A program made the position numbers and the translations under genes. The notes beneath the pieces were generated by a model. That model made no database searches. It saw only the letters and a list, made by a program, of their open reading frames with translations, and had not been told where the DNA came from. 64,000 nucleotides of DNA from Microplitis mediator (taxonomy: Eukaryota > Arthropoda > Insecta > Hymenoptera > Braconidae). The stretch is from the NCBI RefSeq assembly GCF_029852145.1, contig NC_079972.1:10166986-10230985 (forward strand), read 5' to 3'. Positions 1 through 11,021 of the stretch are shown here, one piece after another; the first letter of the stretch is position 1, and each line of letters starts with the position of its first letter.

Positions 1-405
1 ATTTTCTGCTAAACCACTTGTCCAATGACCGATTTTAAGTAATTTGTCCAAATATTCGTTACCTTCGAGTGTAGCATAGACATATGTTTTGTTAGCTGTG
101 ACTGGGTTAATTTTAAAATTGTATAATTTCGAGGGTGATAGGTATTTATAATCAGTGTCAATTTCTTCGGATATTTCTTGGATATTCCGTAGAGAATCTA
201 AAAGCCGTTCATTTGCTTCGGTAATTTCTTCTTCATAAAGGGCTGCTCTAATCGTAGATTCCAAACTTTTAATTGCTGCTTCAGTGCTGTAAGATTTCTT
301 ATGTATAGTATTTATATTATCAAAGATCCTGTTTTCTATTTTTTTGCAAAACCTTCTTTGAAAGTTCAATTTCCGAGCGTTGTAAGCCGTGCCGGAAGCG
401 CCCAT
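1..405 (-). CDS. Partial unrecognised protein, N-terminal 135 codons
   Basis: Reading the minus strand from an ATG at 405-403, the frame is open for 135 codons and runs off the window at base 1. An in-frame stop lies 11 codons upstream (TGA at 441-439), so this ATG is the first in-frame methionine. The protein begins MGASGTAYNARKLNFQRRF. It continues with a charged, probably helical segment rich in E, I and L (about residues 40-85), then a more mixed segment with YKYLSPSKLYNF and GNEYLDKLLKIGHW. I see no signal peptide, membrane segment or known catalytic motif, and I do not recognise the family. The even amino-acid composition and higher GC than the flanks support real coding. It could be the first exon of a host gene or the start of a transposon-encoded protein. 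No splice donor obviously ends it inside the window. Confidence 0.6.
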   Translation of the reverse strand, partial: MGASGTAYNARKLNFQRRFCKKIENRIFDNINTIHKKSYSTEAAIKSLESTIRAALYEEEITEANERLLDSLRNIQEISEEIDTDYKYLSPSKLYNFKINPVTANKTYVYATLEGNEYLDKLLKIGHWTSGLAEN

Positions 406-1645
406 TATACTATATCGAGTCTTGCTTATACATTTTACTCAACCGCATTTGCGCACTAAATATCATATCATGTACCGGTTTGACTTTGCTATACTAACGT
501 AGCAATAAAATTTCACGAGCTGTGAGTTCAAATAATTTTGCGCTTTATACTTAACGACGAGACTGTATTTGAATTGACGGAAACGCTACCATAATTCGCG
601 ACCACACGTTAATTAGAATCGCTCATGAATAAGTACTAATAAAAAAGTACATTCGAATAACTAAAATGAATAGTCTATTCATTAATTTGAATACAACCGT
701 CGTATTTCTGAAAGATTTGATTTACAATAAATCTTAATTTTACATTTCTGGTAAATTGGACTTTCAAAGCAGGGGTTGCGAAAAATACACCTCCTCATGG
801 AGTAAGGTGTTATACATTCCGGAAAATCAGGAAGAAATTAGGATTTTATCACTTATCATAAAGATTATAAACATTTAGTTCTGCCTAACTCTATACGTTT
901 ATTCAAGAATAATCGTACACGAAAATTGTAATGTACTAATTTTTTCAACTTCCCGCTATAAAAATTGAAAATTTTCAATAGAAGAGAAGTTATTTTTTTA
1001 GTAATCATCAAACAACTAAACGTATAGAACAAAAAATCGATTTGTTTATAATATGCATTACCTCCTTTTAGAAATATTGTGCTTTAGATGATAACATTTA
1101 TCCTGGGTTAATCGTAAACTTTCTTTATTCTCTATATTAATACACTTTCCAACAGAATAATTTTTAATATCCAGTAAAGTTAATAAAATCATAAGACAAA
1201 ACCATTTCTTCGGATCTAAATACTGATAATTCATTTTTAATGTCGTCTCGACGAAACACTTATTAAAATGCGTCTGTCCAAATTGAAAGTAACTTTAGGA
1301 AGAGTTTAAAGTATCATAAGATCACACTCGAGTCTGGTATAGAAATACTCCAAAATACTGTGAAGCGCAAATGTTTATAGACGATGCCGACCCCTATTTC
1401 AACATAATCATGATGTCAGCCATCCGTAGATATTTAGAAAAGGACAGTGTGTTGAATAGATCTTTTTATAATTAATCTTTATTATTCATTGAAAAAGAAT
1501 CATTGAATATAAATTATTTTTACTTAAATTTCAATGTCGCAATTTCAGGATATATATAACTATTTAATAAAACCTCATTGATATGTTAAATTATCATATT
1601 ACGGAAAATAATATTTAAAATAAAAAATAGTCTCTATATATATAT
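406..1645. other. AT-rich intergenic stretch
   Basis: No open frame or RNA gene is visible. At about 941-980 there is a repeat-end motif (ACTTCCCGCTATAAAAATTG) whose reverse complement recurs near 44478-44505, so a fragment of a dispersed repeat ends here. The last bases before 1646 are a short (TA)n run. Confidence 0.5.
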
Positions 1646-4086
1646 TAGGGTGGCTCATTTGAAACGACTATTTTTTTTTTTTGGTCCATTGACGGAATAT
1701 TGTTCTAGACATAAAAAAAAAATTTTCCACAAAATTTGAGCCCTTAATTTTAATTTTAAGAACTCGCTAATTGAATTTGAAATTTTCCCATTCATTTAGC
1801 ATGTAAAGTGGAGGTTTTTTTTTTTAATTATCTATAGCTCTGCTGCATTTCACGTTTTTTTACTGTCCATAGGCAGAAGTTATAGGCAAACCTTTATACT
1901 TCAAAAGTTCCTACAGTAAAATTTATGTGACAGGAACGGGGTCAGAGTTAAAAAATGTAAAAGTCGATTTTTATCGATTTTTGCGTATTTTTTGAGTTTT
2001 TCGTAGAAAATATTGTAGTTACCGAAAAAAGGTAAATGACAAAATTGTAGGAAATCAAATTTGCTACAAAAAAGGTCCTGTAAGCCAAGGCTGTAAAATC
2101 TGTTGTTTCTGAAATAAATTGAATTATACATATGAAAATTCAAGATATCTTTGCAGTATATGGTTTGTTAAATTAATAATTTAATTTTCATTTATTAAAT
2201 GTTTTTTTTGAACATCATATTACTTTTTCATAAAAATATAACTTAAAAAAAATTTATCTATATGGGGCATTCCACGCCAAATCGGACGGTTTCAAAAATT
2301 GATTTTTCCGATTTTCTTCGATTTTTGGTATTTTTTAGTACCCCTCAAAAGAGGCTTCCCGGTAAATTTTGAGATCTTTTTGATTAATGGTTCAAAAAAT
2401 ATCGAATTTAAAAAAAAAACCGCTCTTTTTATGGTTTTTTGATCATAACTTTCGTAATAATGGTCGAAATTCAATGTTTTTTTATTCAAAATTTTCGTTT
2501 TGAGTTGGCCTTTTCAGACAAAAATGCATAACAAATATACAAAATGTTTTTGATCGAGATTTTTGAATTTTAAGTTTTCAACCGTGTTCCAAAATTTTAT
2601 ATAATTATTCGAAAAAGCGACGAAGCTATATTCACTAAGGAGTCCTCTAGTTCATAAAACAATCGTTAATGTAAAATTTTCGAAAGAACACGGAAATAAT
2701 TAAAAACGTTTGTGATACAGTTTTGTCGCTTTTCCGAATAATTATATGAAATTTTGGAGCTCCTGTAATGATCTTAGCTGTATTGTATAGCAAATCTAAT
2801 GTTTCTTTTGCTTTGAAATAGTTGCTTTTTAAAAAATAAAAGTATTTATTATAACAGCTTATAAATAGCATTAACTTTTACTTACTGCTTTTAAATCCCT
2901 ACTCAGAACGAAAAAATATCGGAATCAATTTATAATATTCAAGAAAAACAAGTGTACAATGTCAAAAATCGGTACTGATAATAATTTATAGCAAAAAAAA
3001 AATTTTTTTTAATTTCGAAAAATCGAAAAAAAATAGTAATTATGGAAGGCCCACTACTGGACCGGGCTTAAAAGTTGCAGAATGGATAGAAGTTTAAGAT
3101 AGGAAATTTTCAAGAAAATCGAAGGATACACCCTTTTTTAAAAACACGGTTGAATACTTAAAATTCAAAAATCTCGATCAAAAACATTTTGTATATTTGT
3201 TATGCATTTTTGTCTGAAAAGGCCAACTCAAAACGAAAATTTTGAATAAAAAAACATTGAATTTCGACCATTATTACGAAAGTTATGATCAAAAAACCAT
3301 AAAAAGAGCGGTTTTTTTTTAAATTCGATATTTTTTGAACCATTAATCAAAAAGATCTCAAAATTTACCGGGAAGCCTCTTTTGAGGGGTACTAAAAAAT
3401 ACCAAAAATCGAAGAAAATCGGAAAAATCAATTTTTGAAACCGTCCGATTTGGCGTGTAATGCCCCATATAGATAAATTTTTTTTAAGTTATATTTTTAT
3501 GAAAAAGTAATATGATGTTCAAAAAAAACATTTAATAAATGAAAATTAAATTATTAATTTAACAAACCATATACTGCAAAGATATCTTGAATTTTCATAT
3601 GTATAATTCAATTTATTTCAGAAACAACAGATTTTACAGCCTTGGCTTACAGGACCTTTTTTGTAGCAAATTTGATTTCCTACAATTTTGTCATTTACCT
3701 TTTTTCGGTAACTACAATATTTTCTACGAAAAACTCAAAAAATACGCAAAAATCGATAAAAATCGACTTTTACATTTTTTAACTCTGACCCCGTTCCTGT
3801 CACATAAATTTTACTGTAGGAACTTTTGAAGTATAAAGGTTTGCCTATAACTTCTGCCTATGGACAGTAAAAAAACGTGAAATGCAGCAGAGCTATAGAT
3901 AATTAAAAAAAAAAACCTCCACTTTACATGCTAAATGAATGGGAAAATTTTAAATTCAATTAGCGAGTTCTTAAAATTAAAATTAAGGGCTCAAATTTTG
4001 TGGAAAATTTTTTTTTTATGTCTAGAACAATATTCCGTCAATGGACCAAAAAAAAAAAAATAGTCGTTTCAAATGAGCCACCCTAA
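1646..4086. mobile_element. 2.4 kb palindromic (foldback) element, termini TTAGGGTGGCTCA
   Basis: Two arms of about 940 bp, 1646-2587 and 3142-4086, are near-identical inverted copies. They begin TTAGGGTGGCTCATTTGAAA and end with its complement CCACCCTAA. Each arm contains the same 80-codon open frame in mirror orientation, a by-product of the repeat rather than a gene. The roughly 550-bp centre holds a second small hairpin (about 2588-2625 against 2722-2760). Both ends abut (TA)n tracts, so a target duplication cannot be read off directly. No transposase frame is present, so it is non-autonomous. A diverged single arm of the same family lies at 14903-15336 and also ends in a (TA)n tract. The superfamily is not assigned. 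Confidence 0.85.
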
Positions 4087-5740
4087 TATATATATATATA
4101 TGACGTTTTACGCAGAAATAATAGGATTATACTTTATACTTAATTAGCTTCCATGATTTCAAATTCTAGTTCTACAAAAAACTGCACATATTGACAACTA
4201 AATTAGTTATTATATTAGTTAATCCAAATTTTCTCTATTCATTTTTAGACTTTTCATTGAGAAAGATCCTTCCTTATCCTGCCCAATCCCCTCTTATCCT
4301 AATTCTCCTTCCCTATAACGTGAAGAGGGGTATCCTGTAATACACTATGACATTAATGATTAATATTAATGTATTCCTAAACAATTTTTGTCATATAAAT
4401 ATACACCATAACTTGACGACACGGCGCCTTGTAAATACGGCTGCATATGATGATATGACTGTCGTTTTAAAAAACTTTACAATTGTCGTTTGTCGGTATG
4501 CATACGGCACTGCCGTGTGATTCAAAATTTTATCACGTCGTTTGAAAATGGCGCCATATGAATGCGACACAATCGAATATAAATTTATTGCCGTTTTCAA
4601 AAAACATTAGTGAAATATTTTTTTATTAATAACTAAAACATAAATATCAATTACGTATATATTATTATGGAATAAGAAGATACAATTTTTTTTTACGTAC
4701 ATTAGAAAAGAGATGACGAGTGTGAATGTTGTAGGCATCAGACAAATTCAAAATTATCAATAAGTAGAGTAATTAATTAAAGAAATGATATTTATAAAAA
4801 TTGCACTTATTAATTTAAAGAATTTTTAAATTCCGCATTTTTTTTTAAAGTTAATTTTATTAATTACTTACTCTATGTATGATTAATTTTAAATTCGAAA
4901 TAAGCAAGAAATAAGGAAGAAATTCGTTTCGGAAAAAATGCTGACGACTGGTGGTATCTACATTTTGTCAATTTTTTTTTTTTATTGTCTTCGATTTTTA
5001 ATGTAAAAGACTCAAGAGAGAAATTTTTTGGGAGAAGATGTATATGAAAGAGGAGAAAGTCAGCGCAGCAGCGGAAGTAGTTCAGTGCTCGCCACTAGAT
5101 TGCACTCAACCTCTTGTGCTGTCCCTGGTTAGATAGGTATTTCAGAGTTTTTATATTCGATACTTGAAGACAATTCTGGCACCGTTATTCCTCTGTTATT
5201 TGACAGAGTGACAAGTACCTATTTTAGTCGTCATATAGTAAATGCTTAACTACATTATGACATTAATAATTCCTTGAATGATTTTTCTCACTATAAAAAA
5301 ATAAAAAATACTCTCCAGTTCACACAATAAAATGGTTTTTGAGTCAAAACAATATTCCGGAAGACAATATATATACAAAATCTAAATGACTATGTTCAAT
5401 AGGTTGATATTACTTGATATAAATATTAAATTATCGCATAGTTGCGTGGACCATAAATTTTTAACTAAATAGACTAAGCCCAAAGTAGATAACTTAACTT
5501 ACACTAACTTGTTAAGTTTACATGAATAATATAGTTCTGCTCACTAGTAATTTTTAATTTAAATTATCCAACTCAGAACAGTCATGTTCACTAGTATCAT
5601 CATAGTGTATTCATAATAGTGTAATCGACTACTTTTTTGTAGTACTATTTACTATTACACATTAGTTACAGATACTACAAACCTATAGCTGAGATGTTTT
5701 TTTACTACGTTTTCCTAGTTCCGAAAACCTGTTTTTTCTC
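4087..5740. other. Non-coding stretch with a partial MITE copy
   Basis: Mostly AT-rich sequence without a supported gene. From about 4719 to 4890 it resembles the left part of the hairpin element at 53211-53411 (shared GTGTAAATG-like end, a CATCAGA motif and the AATAGAGTAAATAATTA-like interior), but the right end is lost. A less AT-rich patch at 4410-4580 with several GGCGCC and CGAC motifs is partly self-complementary and may be another degraded element. Confidence 0.4.
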
Positions 5741-6177
5741 TTAGTGTACTGTATCAAAAAATAGTGGTTTGCCGAATTTATATGAATGAATCTTCAAGTC
5801 TGCATTTTTTTCGCAGAGTAATTCGATTATTTTATTATGGTTGTTTTCAATGGCAACGTGGAGTGGTGTAGTCCCAGAATGCTCGATTTGATATTCACTC
5901 ATGATGTTTACATCGACGCCATTATCTATAAGCATCTTAGCAGCTTCATAATTATTGAAATAACTTGCTACGTGCAATGGAGACCAATAACATATATATT
6001 CACATGCATTTAAGTTAGCTCCCGCTTGGATTAGTTTATGCAGAATGTTCAGATTACCGTTGATGTTTGATTTGTAAACAGCCAGATGAAGAGGGCTTCC
6101 GCAGTTTTCAAAACTGATATTAATGTCAGCACCATTTTTCATACAATATTCGAACAAATCCTCATGGGATTTGTACA
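5741..6177 (-). CDS. Ankyrin-repeat protein, terminal coding exon
   Basis: The minus-strand frame ends in TAA at 5743-5741 and encodes about 145 residues with four ankyrin-type units. Signatures include CMKNGADINI, GSPLHLAV, WSPLHVASYFNNYEAAKML, and TPLHVAIENNHNKIIELL followed by CEKNADLKI. Ankyrin repeats are protein-binding scaffolds, so no specific partner can be inferred. There is no ATG at the upstream edge. Instead a good 3' splice site (minus strand acttttctctcag) ends at 6178, so I read this as the last exon beginning with two bases that complete a split codon (phase 1). Upstream exons should lie at higher coordinates, but I could not identify one. A repeat-rich region follows upstream, so a decayed gene fragment is an alternative. 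The protein family is certain; intactness of the gene is not. Confidence 0.75.
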
Positions 6178-6989
6178 CTGAGAGAAAAGTCGATAGTCAT
6201 TTTAACTAAAAGGACTTCAACGATCAAAAATTAGTCATTGGTACTAATGCTTTAGTATGGATACCTATTCAGTAGTTGCACAAACTAAAAAAAAATTCAT
6301 TAAAGCAACTAAAATTTTTCTGTTTCCGAAAATTTTTGTTTTAACTAAAAAAATTTAGTTGATAGTATATGAATTTTAAAATTAACGATAACTTGATTTA
6401 TGTAAATAAAAATTGTTTTTATTATAACTGCTGATTTAAAGTTAATATAAAATAGTTGTTATAAATATAAATCTAGTTAATGAAACTAAAATTTTGAAGT
6501 TACTGTAAGAGTTAAATGTAGGCAGGAAATGGATTTTTGATTTTTCTTCAAAATTTAATGATTGAGTAAATAAATGTTTTTAAATCGCCAAAAAATTTTT
6601 ATAGAAAACTTTTTCTCAAACATATTTTTTGCTGCAAAATAATTTTTTTCTAAAAAAATTATTTTTCAAAGAATTTTTTTTTCCAAGAAATTTTTTTTCT
6701 TAATTTTTTTAAGGAACCTCAGTTGTTAAAAGTATTTTGAAAATAGAAATAAATGTTTATATCAATTATTTAAGATAAATTGGAATACTTAAACTGCACT
6801 GTCGTACAAAAATTTTCGATTCAAGCATAAAAATATGTTGAATTGAGAAAAAAAATTTTGATTCAAGATAAAAATTGTAAGATAATTATTTACGTGGTGC
6901 AAGAAAATTTTGATGTTCCGAATCGTTAAAAAAAAGTGTTCTTTAATCAAGAACATTTTTCTTGATTCGAGTTAACTTTTTTCGATGTA
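6178..6989. other. AT-rich stretch upstream of the ankyrin exon
   Basis: Contains many T-runs and GATTCAAGA-type motifs (6830-6970) that resemble interiors of the TTCTTGG/CCAAGAA MITE family, but no paired termini. The missing upstream exon of the ankyrin gene might lie here or beyond; none is evident. Confidence 0.35.
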
Positions 6990-7878
6990 CACTGGTCACA
7001 GAAATTAAGGGGTAGAAAAAAAATCCGAAATTTTTAGGTGATTTTCAACATGCTGTAACTCGGTGAAAAATGGTCGTATAAAAAAACTAAAAAAAGCAAA
7101 TTGTAGCCTCAAGTTTCTAGTTTTCAGATCTAGACCTCAAAATTTTTTATCATGTACGGTTCCGGAGTAATCATAAGAAAACAAACGAAAAAAAAATTTT
7201 CAAAATTTTTGCTGGTCTTTCAATACCTCTATGGGCGACAATAAATTTTTTTGAATAATCCGACTGTCTGACTTTTCTCGGAAATTTTATGCCCTTTAAT
7301 TTGGTGGCCTGAAAAAGTCTCTACGACGATTTGGCGCTGAGTTATCATTGATCAAAGCAAAAAAGTCCATTTTGGCTTTGATAATCAATAACTCTGAATG
7401 TATTGGTCGTACAGAAAATGGAAGCAGGGTTTTGAAAACTGGAAAACATTCTCTATAAGGCAAAATTAGTGGCATTTGATAAAAAAATTTTTTTCAAAGC
7501 GACATTGTTTGGTAAAAAACAGGTCAAAATTCACAAATTTAAGGATATTCGGAAATCTTGCTATAACTTTGGAGATAACAGATGAACAAAGGATATCTTC
7601 GACTTTTTTTCAACCTCAAAGTGTCCTGAAAAAACCCTGAAAATTTCAAATCGCTGCGATTTTTCTTTCTTAGTGCCCCGAAGCTTTAAATTTATCGATT
7701 TTGACAAAAATCACCATAATTGGTAGTTTTTCGGTTTTTGTTCATTTTTAGTAGATTTCATAGAAATCTAACTATTGTATTTGTCCTCATAATGGAATTT
7801 TCGAAAAATTTTGCTATATCTTAACTCAGCTCGACGAGCTGAGTCAGAAAATACATTTGGTTCAAAAGTTTATATATG

Positions 7879-7882
<4 letters not shown>

Positions 7883-7926
<44 letters not shown>
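7883..7926. repeat. (TA)n microsatellite
   Basis: About 22 uninterrupted TA units inside the 1.5 kb insertion. Confidence 0.95.
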
Positions 7927-7931
<5 letters not shown>

Positions 7932-7959
7932 ACGCGCCGTTCTCCAACGATAGCGTCCA

Positions 7960-8620
7960 CAATTCTACACCGATCTTAATGAAACTCAATATACTTATTC
8001 TATAGACGATTACCTTGGATGAGTTCGAAGATGAGCCAATTCGGCCAATAAGTTTAGAAGTTATGGTTAATTGAAATTTTGTAAAATTTCCAAAAAAATA
8101 TTTGTTTGCCGCTTTAACTGGATGTAACTTCTAAACGGAAAGAGATAGCTCATTTTCGTTTGTCTTATCTGAAAGCTCGATCGATTTTCTTCAATTTTCA
8201 CTATGCACCTTATTGATTTGTTCACTTTTTCTAATAGATAAATGATTTTGAAAATTTACAAAATATTATAAAAACTAATTTTATGCGGATTTTCACTTTG
8301 ATTATAGCCACAATTTCACACCGATCACCTTAAAACTTTGTACACGTATTTTGTGGGTGACTACCTTGTTCGAGTTTGAAAATGAGCTCAATCGGTTGAT
8401 TAGTTTAGAAGTTATAGCATTTCAAAATTTTCAAATTGTCCAAAATTCATGTTTTTACTTATTCTTTCTTCGATATCTTTTGAATGTGATAACTTATCGA
8501 CTTTATATCAAATTCATCTGAAAGCTCTTCAAATAAGCTTTAATTTTCATGCCCATATATGTGCCTAGACCAATTGAATTACTTATTTTACCATTCATTT
8601 AATGAAATTTTGCTATTGCA
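7960..8620 (+). repeat. Degenerate tandem duplication, unit about 340 bp
   Basis: Two copies (about 7960-8250 and 8300-8620) share ordered motifs: CCACAATTC/TCACACCGATC, then GACTACCTTG.TCGAGTT, then ATGAGC.CAATCGG, then TAGTTTAGAAGTTATAG, then ATCTGAAAGCTC. They are diverged, so this is an old duplication within the inserted element. Confidence 0.65.
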
Positions 8621-10658
8621 TTAGTTCTCCTACTTCTTAGTAAATTCATGGAGCTACTTAAATTTATATTATTGCAGTGTGACACCTATAAAATTCAAAC
8701 ATCTCAATTCAGCGGGCATATACAATTTTGTTTTATCGACAGTGTATAAATGATATGATATATCAATAACAGTATTAACATTAGTTATGATGATAATATT
8801 CTCTATATCTACTCGTCTTTTGATATTCTTGTAGGCTTTTTATTTCAAATATTAGTACTAATTTCAATTATGACACTCTGATGTATTACAATCAATTTTT
8901 AATTTTAGAATATTTTATTAGTAGATTTTATTGAAAGCAAATTATCGCCTTTGTCCTTATGGTAGAATTCTCGAGCATTAAAACCATAATCTATCATTTT
9001 TCGAATAGGGTCCGGAATACCATTGGTCCGATAGTTTGAATATATGCATACGGATCTTTAAATAACGTCAAATCAAAACATATAGTGCATTATCATCAAA
9101 AATTCTTCTGAAGCTCATTTAGTTAGCATCAATTTTTGGCACTATACTTATAATTTTTTGATTTTTTTTGTTTTATCATCTCGAGAATTTTTAAGAAAAT
9201 GTAAAAAAAAATTTTATTTTATTATTAGCTTTCATTTGAACAGTGAAAAAAATTCAACAATGAGAAATCTACTTCCATTTCGGCTGCCGAATGGCCTTTT
9301 TTTCGATTTGAAAATGTTTTTTTTACCGATAATCTTCATTTCTTCGATAAAAAAGATCGACTATCGAAAAAAATTAAAAAAAAAAAATTTTGAAAAAAAA
9401 TTTTTTTTTTTTTTCAAAACTTTTTTTTTCAAAAAATTTTTTTTTTCAAATTTTTTTTTGTTGTTGTATCTGCAATGATTTATCATTGTCAAAAAAAATT
9501 CCTAAAATTTTTTTACCGCTGTAACTGCATCTGCTTTAAATGTCAACTTAACAAACATACGCTTTGGGTAACTTTATTGCCGGCGGTAAAAAAAATTTGA
9601 GGAATTTTTTTTGACAATGATAAATCATTGCAGATACAACAACAAAAAAAAATTTGAAAAAAAAAATTTTTTGAAAAAAAAAGTTTTGAAAAAAAAAAAA
9701 AATTTTTTTTCAAAATTTTTTTTTTTTAATTTTTTTCGATAGTCGATCTTTTTTATCGAAGAAATGAAGATTATCGGTAAAAAAAACATTTTCAAATCGA
9801 AAAAATGAACAAAAACCGAAAAACTACCAATTATGGTGATTTTTGTCAAAATCGATAAATTTAAAGCTTCGGGGCACTAAGAAAGAAAAATCGCAGCGAT
9901 TTGAAATTTTCAGGGTTTTTTCAGGACACTTTGAGGTTGAAAAAAAGTCGAAGATATCCTTTGTTCATCTGTTATCTCCAAAGTTATAGCAAGATTTCCG
10001 AATATCCTTAAATTTGTGAATTTTGACCTGTTTTTTACCAAACAATGTCGCTTTGAAAAAAATTTTTTTATCAAATGCCACTAATTTTGCCTTATAGAGA
10101 ATGTTTTCCAGTTTTCAAAACCCTGCTTCCATTTTCTGTACGACCAATACATTCAGAGTTATTGATTATCAAAGCCAAAATGGACTTTTTTGCTTTGATC
10201 AATGATAACTCAGCGCCAAATCGTCGTAGAGACTTTTTCAGGCCACCAAATTAAAGGGCATAAAATTTCCGAGAAAAGTCAGACAGTCGGATTATTCAAA
10301 AAAATTTATTGTCGCCCATAGAGGTATTGAAAGACCAGCAAAAATTTTGAAAATTTTTTTTTCGTTTGTTTTCTTATGAAACTTAACTTGAGGCTACAAT
10401 TTGCTTTTTTTAGTTTTTTTATACGACCATTTTTCACCGAGTTACAGCATGTTGAAAATCACCTAAAAATTTCGGATTTTTTTTCTATCCCTTAATTTCT
10501 GTGACCAGTGTAGTTATAATTTGCAAAAATATCGGATAATTTTAAAAAACATTTAGGATCAATATTAATAGCTGACAAATTTTTTTCTTTAGCTAATAAG
10601 GTTCTTCATTTGTGCGTTATGAAAACCTAAATGCGTCTTCCAAATTTTAGTTTCTCTA

Positions 10659-10855
10659 CACTGTAAAATATTATTGGATTCGGTGTAGTGTAAATGTCTG
10701 TGTAAAAATTGTGGTGTGAAAATTACACTAAGTATCGTATTAAATTTAGGCGGTGTGAATTATAAATTTTTCCTCCGTCAAGCGTGTATAAGTGTAATTT
10801 ATGAAAATTTTGCGTTTAAAGCAAAAATATTCATGAAAAAGTTAAAATTTCAAAA
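10659..10855. mobile_element. Truncated CACTGTAAAA / GGTGTGAAA MITE
   Basis: Starts CACTGTAAAA and, over about 190 bp, follows the reverse complement of the right half of the complete element at 55551-55989 (shared GGTGTAGTGTAAATGTCT, then TAAATTTAGGCGGTGTGAAT, then AATTTTGCGTTTAA). The other end is missing. Confidence 0.6.
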
Positions 10856-11021
10856 CACGAGTTAATATCTAAATAAAATTGCTTAAACCAAGAGAAAAAT
10901 TTCTTGGGAGAAAACATATGTATGGAGGAAAAGAAAGTCACCAGTACCAGCAAATTCCACCAAATGCTATTTTATTTCAATTTTAAATCAGTAAATAATT
11001 TTCCTTTCATTAATTTAATCC

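Larger units (their letters stand above)
7750..9298. mobile_element. Insertion of about 1.5 kb inside the left arm of the 3.5 kb palindrome
   Basis: Comparison of the two palindrome arms shows that the sequence contiguous on the right (at about 9795-9805) is split on the left by this segment. Its start AGTAGATTTCATAG has an inverted partner GAAATCTACT at 9264-9273, and a diverged direct copy of its first 55 bp recurs at about 8920-8978. The exact right edge is blurred by about 25 bp of extra sequence before the arm resumes. No coding frame is present. Confidence 0.6.
6990..10510. mobile_element. 3.5 kb palindromic Tc1/mariner-type element, TIR CACTGGTCACAGAAATTAAG
   Basis: The left end CACTGGTCACAGAAATTAAG is mirrored exactly at the right end, and each terminus is directly followed by TA (6988-6989 and 10511-10512), the duplication made by Tc1/mariner-class transposases. 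Outer arms of about 0.7 kb (6990-7749 and about 9802-10510) are near-identical apart from roughly 47 bp missing on the right near 10379. Inner arms (9300-9478 and 9605-9800) surround a 126-bp loop. No transposase frame is visible; the short frames at 9158-9478 and 9625-9849 are poly-T/poly-A artefacts of the palindrome. The left arm is interrupted by foreign DNA at 7750 to about 9298. Confidence 0.85.

Noticed and set aside
1901..3829. Identical 80-codon frames at 1901-2143 (minus) and 3587-3829 (plus)
   Set aside because: Identity follows from the palindrome. Composition is F/N/K-rich without a domain, and the diverged solo arm at 14903-15336 does not keep the frame.
9158..9849. Two F/K-rich open frames (106 and 74 codons)
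   Set aside because: They are translations of poly-T and poly-A runs in the inverted arms of a transposon, mirror images of each other.
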